Counted from the stretch's first letter, positions 17,930-27,861 are shown. The stretch: DNA of 32,634 nt from Acidimicrobiia bacterium (GCA_013694495.1 JACDCH010000363.1:1-32634); one strand, 5' to 3'. The notes: a model not told the origin generated them from the letters alone. Program-made: numbers and translations.

Positions 17930-18700
17930 ACAGAACGACTCGCTTTTCGGCTGCGTCCTTCCGTTCCCCGTGGTCGCCGAGATGCGCTTCGGTGCCGAGA
18001 TCGCTGGCTGGGGCGCAAGGAGGCGAAGGGCTCTCGAGCGACTCGTCGGCCAGGGTGAGCAGCGTGGCCGCCGACAAAAACGTCTGGTGCCGGTCGGGAT
18101 CGCCGGGTGACAGGAGGCCGGCCGCTTCGACGCCATCCGCCCGGCCCGGCCCGGGTCCCCGGGGGCGATGGCCGCCGCCTCGAGGAGCCCGGTCACGAGC
18201 TCGTCGACCGAGGTCACGCCCACCCGCCGTCCCGCCCGGCGGTCTCGTTGTGGTTTCCGCCTGTCCCGCAGATGAACGGTGAGCAGCCGCCGGCGGTGGC
18301 GACCGTGGCCGCGACCGCCAGCGCCGCGACCCCCCGGGCTCGCTGGCGATCGCGGGCCGGTGTCTCGTCGTGGTTGGCCCGGAGGCCGGCGTGGGCCGCC
18401 TCGGCGGCGAGCACCAGGCTCGTCGCCGAGGTCAGGTTGGCCAGGCCGAGGAAAGAGGTTCGGCGATGCGCCGAAGTCCAGGTCGAGCTCGAGGCACTCG
18501 ATCGAGGCCGACGTGTCGAAGAAGGTGGGGAGCTCCAACGCGGATCCACCGGGCGCCTCTCCGCAGAGCGGGTTGCGGGGGTACCCGACGATGGCATCGA
18601 GGCCGGCGTGCTCGCTCGTGCCCGACTCGACGGATCTCGCAGCCTCGCCCTCGGTTGGGCGAGGCGGTTCGATCGCAGAGGGGCGCCCGGGTAGCGATCG
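17930..18700 (-). pseudogene. Decayed or multiply frameshifted gene, family not recognised
   Basis: No single frame is open across this stretch, but protein-like segments follow one another on the minus strand in changing frames. First comes EHAGLDAIVGYPRNPLCGEA and ELPTFFDTSASIECLELDLD to about 18460. Then FLGLANLTSATSLVLAAEAA, with a hydrophobic segment ending AGGCSPFICGTGG, to about 18230. Then VTSVDELVTGLLEAAAIAPG to about 18150. Last come ADGVEAAGLLSPGDPDRHQT and FLSAATLLTLADESLE to about 18040. At least three frame changes are needed. The pieces join naturally in order, so this is one former gene, or one intact gene with assembly indels. There is one probable TM or signal-like segment near the middle. 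I cannot name the family. Confidence 0.45.
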
Positions 18701-18772
18701 CCGGTCCCAGCGAGGTCATGTCGCGCTCAACGGCGGGCAGATGGGCCGGATGCGTCGCTCGACCCGCTCGGT

Positions 18773-19489
18773 TCAGGCGGCGCAGCCCTCGGCGGTGGCG
18801 TCGCTGACCTCGATGCCGCCGTTCCCGTCGGCGTCGGCGCAGGCCGCGGTCCCATCGGCGCGTGTGACCTGGATCGGGGCGTCCTCACCGTTGAGGGCGT
18901 CGGTGCCCCCAAGGAGGATGGCGTCCGGGTCCGTGGGCCCGAGGCCCCAGATCACCGGGCAGTCCGATCCCTCGGGCTGGTAGATGAGGGCAACCTCAGC
19001 TTCGCCCGTGCCGCGCAGCGTGATACCGATGACCTCGCCGTAGCCGGCCAGGCCGAGGTCGGTGAAGATCGGCTGGAAGGTGCCGGCTGCCGCCGCCACC
19101 GGCTCGGCCGGTTCGAGGCCGCAGCGGACCACCACGTTCCAGTCGCCGGGCACGTCCTCGTCGCCCTCGGCGGTGACGAGGAAGGCACCACCGGCGCCGG
19201 TGGAGGCCCGGCAGCTGCCGAACAGGACCTCGGTCAGCTCGCACTCCCGGTCGGCGATCGTGGCGTCGAGCCCGCTGGCACCGTTTCCGCCGGGGGCGAA
19301 GGCGGTGTCCTCGCCGAGGATCTCAGCGGTCGCTCCCGAGCCGCTGTCGGTGGTCGTGGTCTCGTCGCCTGCCGCCTCGGTTGTGGTGATGGCATCACCG
19401 TCGCCCTCCTCGGCGTCGTCGCCTGCACCCCCGCAGGCGGCGATGAGCAGGAGGAGGGCCGCGGTGAGGGCGATGGTTCGGACGCGCAT
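18773..19489 (-). CDS. Secreted lipoprotein of unknown function
   Basis: This 238-residue protein has a lipoprotein signal peptide, MRVRTIALTAALLLLIAACG, with lipobox IAAC (Cys19). It is followed by a long Asp/Glu/Thr-rich linker (about 20-65) typical of actinobacterial surface lipoproteins. The folded part contains cysteines at ADRECELTEVLFGSC, NVVVRCGLEP, YQPEGSDCPVIWG, TAACADADG and EGCAA, which probably form disulfides outside the cell. I see no known catalytic motif. The ATG at 19489 has AAGGA upstream at acceptable spacing. It diverges from the catalase gene across about 295 bp. Function unknown. Confidence 0.8.
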   Translation of the reverse strand: MRVRTIALTAALLLLIAACGGAGDDAEEGDGDAITTTEAAGDETTTTDSGSGATAEILGEDTAFAPGGNGASGLDATIADRECELTEVLFGSCRASTGAGGAFLVTAEGDEDVPGDWNVVVRCGLEPAEPVAAAAGTFQPIFTDLGLAGYGEVIGITLRGTGEAEVALIYQPEGSDCPVIWGLGPTDPDAILLGGTDALNGEDAPIQVTRADGTAACADADGNGGIEVSDATAEGCAA

Positions 19490-19784
19490 GGCCGTGATCC
19501 TTCCACCTGCATCGACCAGCTCCGCCGAGATTGGCGCCGACCCGACCCGCATCGTCTTGGGGCGAGTGACCCGCGGCTCAGGGTCGGAGATCGCGCAAAC
19601 GCCACGGAGATGCGTCGAGGAGTCGAGGTCGACGGTCAAGGCGCGCCTTCTCGGGCGCGGTCGGCTGCGTGTTCACGCTCCAGCTCGTCGATCAGCGGGG
19701 GCCGCCGGGTTTCGGACGCGCGTGCGTGGGGCAGCCCGACGCAGCGGCCGGGCCTCGACCGCACCGTCGAAGGGAAGCGAAAAC
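19490..19784. promoter_or_regulatory. Divergent intergenic region, lipoprotein/catalase
   Basis: This 295-bp region should hold both promoters. The only clear structure is a short hairpin, CGCGCC-TTCTCG-GGCGCG, at about 19641-19658, in the 5' region of the catalase gene. The catalase ribosome site AGGGAAG lies at about 19771-19777. I see no obvious peroxide-regulator box. Confidence 0.4.
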
Positions 19785-21932
<2,148 letters not shown>

Positions 21933-21933
21933 C

Positions 21934-22350
21934 GTGCCGAACGGGATCGACCTCATCCTCGCCGACCACCAGGCCGTCTCGGCCGCCTTCGACGCCTTCG
22001 AGTCGACGCTCGACGCGACGATCGTCGCCCGGATCATCGATCAGCTCAGGGCCCACGACGACGCCGAACACGCCGCGCTGTACCCGCTTGCCGCCATCGT
22101 CCTCGAGGACGCCGCGCTGCTCGACGCCTCGCTCCAGGCCCACGCCGGCGTGAAGCGCCAGATCGACCACCTGCGCGCCCAGGAGGGCGCCCCGTTCGTC
22201 GAAGCGGTCGCCGGCCTGCGAGCGCTCGTGGACGCGCACGTCGCCGACGAGGAGAAGCGGTTGCTGCCGGCGTTGCAGGCGGCCGCCACCGAACGCCAGC
22301 TCGACGAGCTCGGCGGCCGGATCCTCCAGGCGAAGCAGCGCGTCGGGTGA
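21934..22350 (+). CDS. Hemerythrin-like HHE-domain protein
   Basis: This 138-residue four-helix protein has hemerythrin cation-binding histidines: LADHQAVSAAF, LRAHDDAEHAALYPL, LQAHAGVKRQIDHL and VDAHVADEEKRLLP. The pattern H...H-x3-E...H-x4-H...H-x4-E fits a diiron site that binds O2, NO or peroxide, or stores iron. GTG at 21934 lies one base after the catalase stop, so the two genes are probably co-translated, linking it to oxidative stress. It is followed by a strong hairpin. Confidence 0.88.
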   Translation: MPNGIDLILADHQAVSAAFDAFESTLDATIVARIIDQLRAHDDAEHAALYPLAAIVLEDAALLDASLQAHAGVKRQIDHLRAQEGAPFVEAVAGLRALVDAHVADEEKRLLPALQAAATERQLDELGGRILQAKQRVG

Positions 22351-22351
22351 G

Positions 22352-22384
22352 CGCTTCCACCGGAGGGGGCGGCCGGTGGAAGCG
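22352..22384. terminator. Strong hairpin between convergent catalase-hemerythrin and arsenic operons
   Basis: CGCTTCCACCGG (22352-22363) and CCGGTGGAAGCG (22373-22384) are perfectly complementary 12-bp arms around a 9-nt loop. The hairpin begins 2 bp after the hemerythrin stop and ends 12 bp before the arsC stop. No T-run follows on either strand. It is probably a bidirectional terminator or 3' stabilising hairpin. Confidence 0.75.
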
Positions 22385-22395
22385 GGGCGAGCGGG

Positions 22396-23040
22396 TCAGG
22401 CGGGTTCGGCGCCCAGCGATGTGAGCAGGCCGCGGACTCGGCGTCCGATCTCGTCGCGGATGGGGCGGACGGCGTCGACGTCCTGACCGGCGGGGTCGGG
22501 GAGCTCCCAGTCCTCGTAGCGCTTGCCGGGGAACAGCGGGCATGAGTCGCCGCAGCCCATCGTGACCACGACGTCGGCGGCTTGGACGATCTCGTCGGTC
22601 CAGGGCTTGGGGAACTCCTGCGCGATGTCGATGCCGACTTCGGCCATGGCCAGCACAGCGGAGGGATTGATCTCCTTGCCGGGCTCGGAGCCGCCGGACC
22701 AGGCGACGGCGCGGTCATCGGCGAGGTGGTTGAACCAGCCCAAGGCCATCTGGGAGCGGCCGGCGTTGTGAACGCACAGGAACAGAACGACGGGACGTCC
22801 ATCCCCGCTCTTGCCTTCGACCTTGGCGAGCGCTCGGAGGCGCTGTCGGGCGAACTTCTCCGCCATCAGCGGGAGGAAGGGGACGATGCGGGCGCCGCTG
22901 GCGAACTGGTCACAGCTGGTGACGAGGAACTGCTCGATGGTCTCGGTGCCGAAGATCCCGTCGAACTCGCGGTGCAGGGCGTTGGCGGCGAGGCGCAGGG
23001 CCTGCTGTTGTTCGAGGGTGAGGTCATCCATGAAGGGCAT
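22396..23040 (-). CDS. arsC: Arsenate reductase, LMW-PTP type with N-terminal helical domain
   Basis: ArsC reduces arsenate to arsenite. This 214-residue protein has an N-terminal three-helix domain of about 75 residues (LTLEQQQALRLAANALHREF) followed by an LMW protein-tyrosine-phosphatase fold. The CX5R phosphate loop is LCVHNAGRS (Cys89 to Arg95). A second cysteine pair, MGCGDSCPLFPG (Cys163/Cys167), and the Asp of WELPDP complete the site. The N-terminal helical domain is seen in actinobacterial arsenate reductases; the electron donor may be mycothiol or thioredoxin, which the sequence does not settle. It is the third gene after arsR and the aquaporin, 13 bp downstream. ATG 23031 is an alternative start. 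Confidence 0.92.
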   Translation of the reverse strand: MPFMDDLTLEQQQALRLAANALHREFDGIFGTETIEQFLVTSCDQFASGARIVPFLPLMAEKFARQRLRALAKVEGKSGDGRPVVLFLCVHNAGRSQMALGWFNHLADDRAVAWSGGSEPGKEINPSAVLAMAEVGIDIAQEFPKPWTDEIVQAADVVVTMGCGDSCPLFPGKRYEDWELPDPAGQDVDAVRPIRDEIGRRVRGLLTSLGAEPA

Positions 23041-23053
23041 GCCGGGTCTCGTT

Positions 23054-23764
23054 TCAGGCGGCTTCGGATCGGTCGTGGGGGACGATGAGATCGAGAGCGG
23101 GGGCGTTCGGGAACAGGAACCGGGCCAGCGCGATGGCGGCGATGCCGCCGGCCACCTGGGCGGTGATGAACCCGGGGGCGGAGGAGGGCTGGATCCCGGC
23201 GAAGGTGTCGGTGAGGGTGCGGCCGATGGTGACGGCAGGGTTGGCGAAGCTGGTCGAAGACGTGAACCAGTAGGCGGCGGCGATGTAGCCGGCGACGGCG
23301 AACGGTGCGGTCGAGGACCTCCCGGAGTGCACGACCCCGAGGATGACGATGACGAGGCCGAAGGTGGCGACGACCTCGCCGAGGAGCAGGCCGCTGGTGT
23401 CGCGGGCGTGGGTGGAGAGGGTGATGGCGTCGAGGTCGAACATCAGGTTGGCCACCACGGCGCCGGCGCAGGCCCCGACGACCTGAGCGGGGAGGTAGGC
23501 GAGCAGCTCTCGGTTCGTGAGGCCACCCAGGATTCGGTCGGCGAGGGAGACGACGGGGTTGAAGTGGGCGCCCGACACCGACCCGAAGGCCAGGATCAGT
23601 GCGACGAGCCCACCGGCGGTGGCCGTCGAGTTCTCCAACAGCTGCAGACCGACATCGTCGGGGGAGAGCCGCTGGGCGAAGATCCCCGAGCCGACCACGA
23701 CCGCGACCAGCAGGGCCGTGCCGACGGCCTCTGAGGTGGCCTTGCGCGCCAGCGTGGGCGTCAT
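23054..23764 (-). CDS. aqpS: MIP-family aquaporin/aquaglyceroporin, probable arsenite channel
   Basis: This 236-residue membrane channel has six helices and two half-helix pore motifs: HFNPVVS (Asn69, an NPV variant) and SFANPAVTIGR (NPA). The Arg after the second motif is the selectivity-filter arginine. Proteins of this family replace the ArsB/Acr3 pump in some ars operons: arsenite made by ArsC inside the cell flows out down its gradient, as established for AqpS of Sinorhizobium meliloti. The same gene order, arsR-aqpS-arsC, is seen here. Spacing of 5 bp to arsR and 13 bp to arsC supports one operon. General glycerol or water transport is possible but less likely. Confidence 0.9.
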   Translation of the reverse strand: MTPTLARKATSEAVGTALLVAVVVGSGIFAQRLSPDDVGLQLLENSTATAGGLVALILAFGSVSGAHFNPVVSLADRILGGLTNRELLAYLPAQVVGACAGAVVANLMFDLDAITLSTHARDTSGLLLGEVVATFGLVIVILGVVHSGRSSTAPFAVAGYIAAAYWFTSSTSFANPAVTIGRTLTDTFAGIQPSSAPGFITAQVAGGIAAIALARFLFPNAPALDLIVPHDRSEAA

Positions 23765-23768
23765 CGGT

Positions 23769-24086
23769 TCAGCAGCACGGCCGGCGCTGCTCGCCGTTGC
23801 TCGGCGCTGCGCTGGCGAGGGAGACGAGCTCCCGGCCAGCAGCCTCGAGGGGTTCGGTGCGGAGCCGGTAGTAGGTCCAGTACCGGTACTTGGATGACTC
23901 GACCAGCCTGGCGTCGCGCAGGACGCGGAGGTGATGACTCACGAGCGGCTGGGGAACGTCGAGCTCCTCGACGAGGTGGCACACGCACAACTCCTCGGCG
24001 GCGAGGAGCTGCACGATCCGCAACCGCAGCGGCTCGGCGAGGGCCTTGACGGCCTCGAGCAGCGTCGCATCTACATCGACCTTCAT
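23769..24086 (-). CDS. arsR: ArsR arsenite-responsive repressor
   Basis: This 105-residue winged-helix repressor has the classic arsenic site EELCVCHLVEEL (Cys34 and Cys36) and recognition helix PQPLVSHHLRVLRDARLV. A Cys pair at the extreme C-terminus (RRPCC) may add a third ligand. It heads the arsR-aqpS-arsC operon and should bind the promoter region at 24087-24215, releasing on As(III). It differs in metal-site position from the other ArsR at 6350-6688, so the two arsenic units probably respond separately. The ATG at 24086 is supported by family length; no strong ribosome site is seen. Confidence 0.93.
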   Translation of the reverse strand: MKVDVDATLLEAVKALAEPLRLRIVQLLAAEELCVCHLVEELDVPQPLVSHHLRVLRDARLVESSKYRYWTYYRLRTEPLEAAGRELVSLASAAPSNGEQRRPCC

Positions 24087-24215
24087 CGTTATGGATGCTG
24101 ACTGATGTGGATGGGTTCGTCAAACGAACGCCAGGTGAACGCCGACGGATTCAGCCGATCGGCGGCGCCCTTCATCTCGGGCTGCGCACCACGTCGCCGG
24201 CCGAGGCGGGCGCGA

Positions 24216-24566
24216 CTACCTCGCGCAGTCGAGGCACCACGGCGTCGCGGGACGGGCCTCGAGGCGGTGAGCGTCGATGGCGCGGCCGCAGGTCGAGCAA
24301 GAGCCGTAGGTGCCGGCCGAGAGGCGAGCGAAAGCGTCCTCGACCTCGGCGAGGACGGCGCGGGCCTCTCGCAGCAGCGCGTGGATCTGTTCGCGCTCGA
24401 AGGCGATGGTGGCGCCTTCGGGGTCGTGCTCGTCGTCGGTGGCCACCAGTTCGGACGCCTGGATGATGTCGCCGTGCGTTCGGGCGAGTGCATCGATCTG
24501 AGTGAGCAGCCGCCGGCGCTCCGCGCCCAGGGCAGCCAGGACGACGTTCGTCTGCTCCGAAGGCAC
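24216..24566 (-). CDS. DksA/TraR-family C4 zinc-finger protein
   Basis: This 116-residue protein has an N-terminal coiled-coil (LAALGAERRRLLTQIDALAR), an acidic tip region (ATDDEHDPEGATIAFERE), and a C-terminal four-cysteine zinc finger (GSCSTCGRAIDAHRLEARPA, then WCLDC). Members bind the RNA polymerase secondary channel and modulate transcription; many actinobacterial ones are uncharacterised and lack ppGpp links. It lies upstream of arsR on the same strand with a gap of about 130 bp, so it may be separately transcribed. ATG at 24566 is the natural start. Confidence 0.88.
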   Translation of the reverse strand: MPSEQTNVVLAALGAERRRLLTQIDALARTHGDIIQASELVATDDEHDPEGATIAFEREQIHALLREARAVLAEVEDAFARLSAGTYGSCSTCGRAIDAHRLEARPATPWCLDCAR

Positions 24567-24644
24567 GCCCCATTCTGCGCAGCCGCTCCGAGGCCGCTAA
24601 CCCGTCCGGTGGTCCGACACCGTTCTCGACGTTCGAGCTCGGCG

Positions 24645-25331
24645 CTAGCCCGTGCCCCCCTTGTCGTCGGCGGTGCCCGGCCGCACGAGGCCGGTCTCGT
24701 AGGCGGCGATCGTCGCCTGTACGCGATCGCGAACCCCGAGCTTGCGCAGCAGGTGGTTGACGTGGCTCTTGACCGTGGCTTCGCTGAGGAACAGCCTCGT
24801 CCCGACCTCGGCGTTGCTGAGGCCCTGCGCGATCAGGCGCAGGACCTCGATCTCGCGATCGGTGAGCTCGGCCAGGGCCGCCGAGGTCCCACCCGGAGGA
24901 GGTTGCTCGACGAAGCGCTCGATCAGTGATCCGAGCACCGCGGCGGCGAGGACGGGCTCACCGGCGGCGACTGCGTGGATCGCCCGCCGAAGCTCGTCCG
25001 GGCGGCTGCTCTTGAGGAGGAAGCCGGATGCCCCGAGCCGGAGGGCGTCGTACACGTTGCGGTCCCCGCCGAAGGTGGTCAGCACGAGGATCCTCGGGGC
25101 ATCTGCCGACGGTTGGCTCGCGAGCAGGCGCTCCAGGGCGACGAAGCCGTCCACGTGCGGCATGTGGAGGTCGAGGAGCACGACCGCGGGACGCAGCTCG
25201 CGAGCGAGCGTGATGGCTTCGGCACCGTCGGTCGCCTCGGCCACCACTTCGAGCTCGGGGTCCGACTCGAGGAGCAGGCGCAGCCCTTGCCGGACGAGCG
25301 CCTCGTCGTCGACGAGGAGGATGCTGATCAC
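24645..25331 (-). CDS. NarL/LuxR-family response regulator
   Basis: The two-domain regulator has a receiver domain (ISILLVDDEALVRQGLRLLL; phospho-acceptor Asp in VVLLDLHMPHVDG; conserved LTTFGG and FLLKSSRP) and a LuxR-type HTH (LTDREIEVLRLIAQGLSNAE, then LFLSEATVKSHVNHLLRKLG). Its GTG start at 25331 overlaps the stop of the kinase gene (GTGA), indicating translational coupling. The longer upstream frame is arginine-rich and unlikely. It is the cognate partner of the kinase. The target is unknown; the divergent lipoprotein at 26577 is a candidate. Confidence 0.93.
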   Translation of the reverse strand: MISILLVDDEALVRQGLRLLLESDPELEVVAEATDGAEAITLARELRPAVVLLDLHMPHVDGFVALERLLASQPSADAPRILVLTTFGGDRNVYDALRLGASGFLLKSSRPDELRRAIHAVAAGEPVLAAAVLGSLIERFVEQPPPGGTSAALAELTDREIEVLRLIAQGLSNAEVGTRLFLSEATVKSHVNHLLRKLGVRDRVQATIAAYETGLVRPGTADDKGGTG

Positions 25332-26455
25332 GTGACGACGCGCAGCGGGAGCTCGGCGTGCACTTCCCACCCGTGGGCGGTCGGGCCGGCGGAGAAGCTC
25401 CCGCCGAACAGCGCCACCCGCTCTCGGAGCCCGCGTAGGCCTCGACCCTCGCCCCGAATGGTGGCAGCGCGGTCGGGGCCCGAGCGGCGGTCACGGATGA
25501 GGACCTCGAGCGCTCCGCTGCGCTCGCCGATCTCCACCCGCACGGCCCCGCCGCCGCAGCGGAGCGAGTTGGTCAGCGCTTCCTGGACGATCCGGTAGGC
25601 CGACAGCTCGACGCTGCGGTCGGCGCCCTGCACCGGATCGAGGAGCAACTCGACCTCCAGGCCGGCGGTACTCATGCGGTTGCAGAGCTCTCGAACGTCG
25701 CCCAGCCCGACCATGCCGTCGCTGGCCTCCTCCCCGCCGCTGAGCATCCCGAGCAGGCGGTGGAGCTCGCCCAACGCCTGACGGCCGGCGTCCTCCACGA
25801 CCCCCAGGGACTGCTGGACCGTGGGGGCAGCCTCCGGCGACGCGGCGCGGGCCGCCCCGGCGTGGAGGACCATCAGCGACAGGCCGTGGGCGACGATGTC
25901 ATGCAGCTCGCGAGCGACGCGTGCCCGCTCCTGATCGATCGCCTCACGCTCCCGGCGTTCGTGCTCGTCGACCTCTCGCTGCCGATGCTCCTCCCCGACA
26001 CGCACCGCAGCCGCCAGCGCCCAGACGGCGACGAGCACCGAGACGTTGCCGACCTCGTCGGCGACCACGATCTCGTCCTCGATGAGCAGGATGCACTCCA
26101 CGCCGACGAGCGTGACCACCAGCCCGATCCACCGTCGAGCCGGGTCGGGGTGGCTGCCGGTGGCGTGCGTGGCGACGAGCAGGGCGACGAACTGCGCCGC
26201 GGCGCCGAAGACGTCGCCGCCCCAGAGCGTCTGTGCCGTGAGGGCGGCGGCAGCCACGGCGGCGCAACCCAACGGGGCGACGCGGCGCAACGCGACCGAC
26301 AGCGTCATCACTGCGAAGGCCAGGTGGTTGAAGACGATCGCCCCATCGACGAACTCGGCCCGCGACAACTCCCACTGGTTCCACGCCGTGAGTCCGACGG
26401 CGACCGCGCCGTCCACGACGACCGGTCGCCGCAGAAGGTCCCGCATCGTCGGCAT
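25328..26455 (-). CDS. NarL-type sensor histidine kinase
   Basis: This 375-residue kinase has about five hydrophobic segments (roughly residues 12-135), with no large extracellular domain, so it may sense a membrane or intramembrane signal. The HisKA_3 dimerisation helix is ERARVARELHDIVAHGLSLM, with the phospho-acceptor His in ELHD. The ATPase N-box is AYRIVQEALTNSLRC. The glycine boxes look weak: where family members have DDGxG, here one reads IRDRRSGPD, followed by GEGRGLRGLRERVALFGG. The Asp is kept. The start is uncertain (ATG 26455 or ATG 26446), with no ribosome site. It is coupled to the response regulator downstream. Confidence 0.9.
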   Translation of the reverse strand: MPTMRDLLRRPVVVDGAVAVGLTAWNQWELSRAEFVDGAIVFNHLAFAVMTLSVALRRVAPLGCAAVAAAALTAQTLWGGDVFGAAAQFVALLVATHATGSHPDPARRWIGLVVTLVGVECILLIEDEIVVADEVGNVSVLVAVWALAAAVRVGEEHRQREVDEHERREREAIDQERARVARELHDIVAHGLSLMVLHAGAARAASPEAAPTVQQSLGVVEDAGRQALGELHRLLGMLSGGEEASDGMVGLGDVRELCNRMSTAGLEVELLLDPVQGADRSVELSAYRIVQEALTNSLRCGGGAVRVEIGERSGALEVLIRDRRSGPDRAATIRGEGRGLRGLRERVALFGGSFSAGPTAHGWEVHAELPLRVVT

Positions 26456-26576
26456 GGTACGGACACGGCCGACCGTCGTCGTCGCTCGGAAGGTCGTCGT
26501 AGAACCAACTCGAGGTGGACTGATCACCACCCCGCGGTGGATGCCGGCCCTGGTCGAAGCCTCGATGATCGCTGGC

Positions 26577-27185
26577 ATGCGACTTCGAACGACGACCAGC
26601 GTGCTTGTGGCAACAACCTTCGCCTTCGGGCTCGCCGCCTGCGGCGACGGCGGCTCGAGCACCGCGACGACAAGTGAGGCTGACGACGTCGCCGCTGGCG
26701 CCGAGGAGGAGGCGGAGGTCAACCCCTGCTCGCCCGAGGCGCCGGCAGAGGAAACGGCGTTGGAAGGCGAGCCCGCCGCGCCCGGGGCACCGATCACCGA
26801 CGTCGTCGCCGTCGACTACGCCTTCGAGGGCGTCCCTGAGACGCTTCCGTCCGGCGAGCACGGCTTCACCCTGTCCGGTACGGGTGACGAGTTCCACGAG
26901 CTCGCGCTCGTTCGGGTCGACGACGACCGCCCCGTTGAGGAGATCTTCGACCTTCCCGAATCCGAGCAGGAGGCGATCAGTGAGTACCTGGGCGGGATCA
27001 CGGCCTGCCCCGGCGAGACCTCCGCCGAGCCGCTGGGCGCTTCGCTCGAGCCCGGCCGCTACGTCCTCGTCTGCTTCGTCCCGGTCGGGACGACCCCTGA
27101 CCTTCGGGGCGACGCCCTGCCCGCCGCTTACGAGAACCCGCCCCACTTCACGGAGGGCATGGTCGCAGAGCTCACCGTCGAATGA
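26577..27185 (+). CDS. Cupredoxin-like lipoprotein
   Basis: This 202-residue lipoprotein has a signal peptide ending in LAAC (Cys22; FGLAACGDGG) and an Ala/Glu/Asp-rich linker to about residue 75. The rest looks like a small beta-sandwich of the plastocyanin type: VVAVDYAFEGVPETLPSG, FTLSGTGDEFHELALVRVDD, LEPGRYVLVCFVPVG and HFTEGMVAELTVE. The possible ligands are His (EFHEL), Cys (VCF), His (PHFTEGM) and Met, spaced unlike a classical blue copper site. Copper binding is therefore uncertain. It diverges from the kinase gene across 121 bp and may be its target. Earlier in-frame codons exist, but this ATG starts the signal peptide. Confidence 0.75.
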   Translation: MRLRTTTSVLVATTFAFGLAACGDGGSSTATTSEADDVAAGAEEEAEVNPCSPEAPAEETALEGEPAAPGAPITDVVAVDYAFEGVPETLPSGEHGFTLSGTGDEFHELALVRVDDDRPVEEIFDLPESEQEAISEYLGGITACPGETSAEPLGASLEPGRYVLVCFVPVGTTPDLRGDALPAAYENPPHFTEGMVAELTVE

Positions 27186-27293
27186 CCCTCGGTGCAGGCT
27201 GTCCCGGAGCGGGGTCTGCCAGGCAGTCCTCGCAACCCTGGCTCGACGGGTCACCTCGGCGGCGGTGTCGAGGTGCGTGCAGGTGTCAGCCAT
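27186..27293 (-). pseudogene. Truncated UBP-type zinc-finger protein
   Basis: From ATG 27293 the minus strand encodes MADTCTHLDTAAEVT. After a one-base frame change it continues SSQGCEDCLADPAPGQPA. This is the opening of the bacterial UBP-type zinc finger family (usually MxDxCTHLDxxxxVxPSxxGCEDCLAxGGxWVHLRxCxxCGHVGCCD). The remaining zinc ligands are missing because the fragment ends against the lipoprotein stop at 27185. It is therefore a remnant with both a frameshift and a 3' deletion. The family call rests on the CTHLD and GCEDCLA motifs. Confidence 0.6.
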
Positions 27294-27521
27294 CGTCGCC
27301 TCCGGTCGGCCGGTCGAGCGCAGCCCGATCCCAGTCGCCTGTCGTAGCGGCCGCTTCGTAGGTCTGCGCAGTCCTGCCAGTCGGCCACCGGGATCGAAGG
27401 CCAGCGTTCGGTGCGGGTCGGAGGCATGGCCCTTCTCTCTCGCGGAGGCGGCATGCTCTCGTCGGTCGCCGACGGGTGCGTGTCGCACCCCGAGGCGGTG
27501 AGCGTCTGCGGCGCCGCGTAG
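27294..27521. other. Non-coding gap
   Basis: This stretch of 228 bp lies between two gene remnants. It has only short arginine-rich frames; I see no RNA gene or clear dyad. Confidence 0.4.
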
Positions 27522-27782
27522 TCAGCCCGCGCTCGGCGCCACCCGAGCGACCAGCCCGGCGTCGTCGGGGAACTCCGCGGCGTGCTCGAGCGCCAGCCCG
27601 ACGGCGCGGTCCCGATCGCCGCACACCACCAACGCGGCGATCTCGACGACTTGGCGCTCCCGTCGGGCGGTGGAGCGACTCTGCTGGTGCGCCCGGGCGA
27701 TGTGGCCGGCGGCGGTGACGTCGTCGCCGCCGTGGGCGGCCATCACGGCGAGCAGGGCGTGCTCGATGGCGAGGTGGGTCAT
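27522..27782 (-). CDS. Short TPR-like protein, probably an N-terminal fragment
   Basis: The 86-residue ORF reads MTHLAIEHALLAVMAAHGGD, then a helix pair ending STARRERQVVEIAALVVCGD, then ALEHAAEFPDDAGLVARV. The pattern of two helix pairs, with RERxxVE and LEHxxxFPDD, resembles part of TTC38-like tetratricopeptide proteins, which are several hundred residues long. Here it stops at ARVAPSAG, so it is probably truncated. It diverges from the AfsR-like regulator across about 80 bp. It may be expressed, but a working product is doubtful. Confidence 0.55.
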   Translation of the reverse strand: MTHLAIEHALLAVMAAHGGDDVTAAGHIARAHQQSRSTARRERQVVEIAALVVCGDRDRAVGLALEHAAEFPDDAGLVARVAPSAG

Positions 27783-27861
27783 GGTGGCAGCGTGCGGCGG
27801 GGGGCTGACGCGGAGCTGAGCTCCCACTGAAGGCGCTCGACGGCAGGGATACCGTCGCCGC

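Noticed and set aside
19641-19658. Hairpin CGCGCC-TTCTCG-GGCGCG upstream of katE as a riboswitch or terminator
   Set aside because: Only 6-bp arms in very GC-rich DNA and no T-run; expected by chance.
24084-24097. CATC-N6-GATG dyad at the arsR start
   Set aside because: Arms are only 4 bp and it overlaps the start codon; too weak to call an operator.
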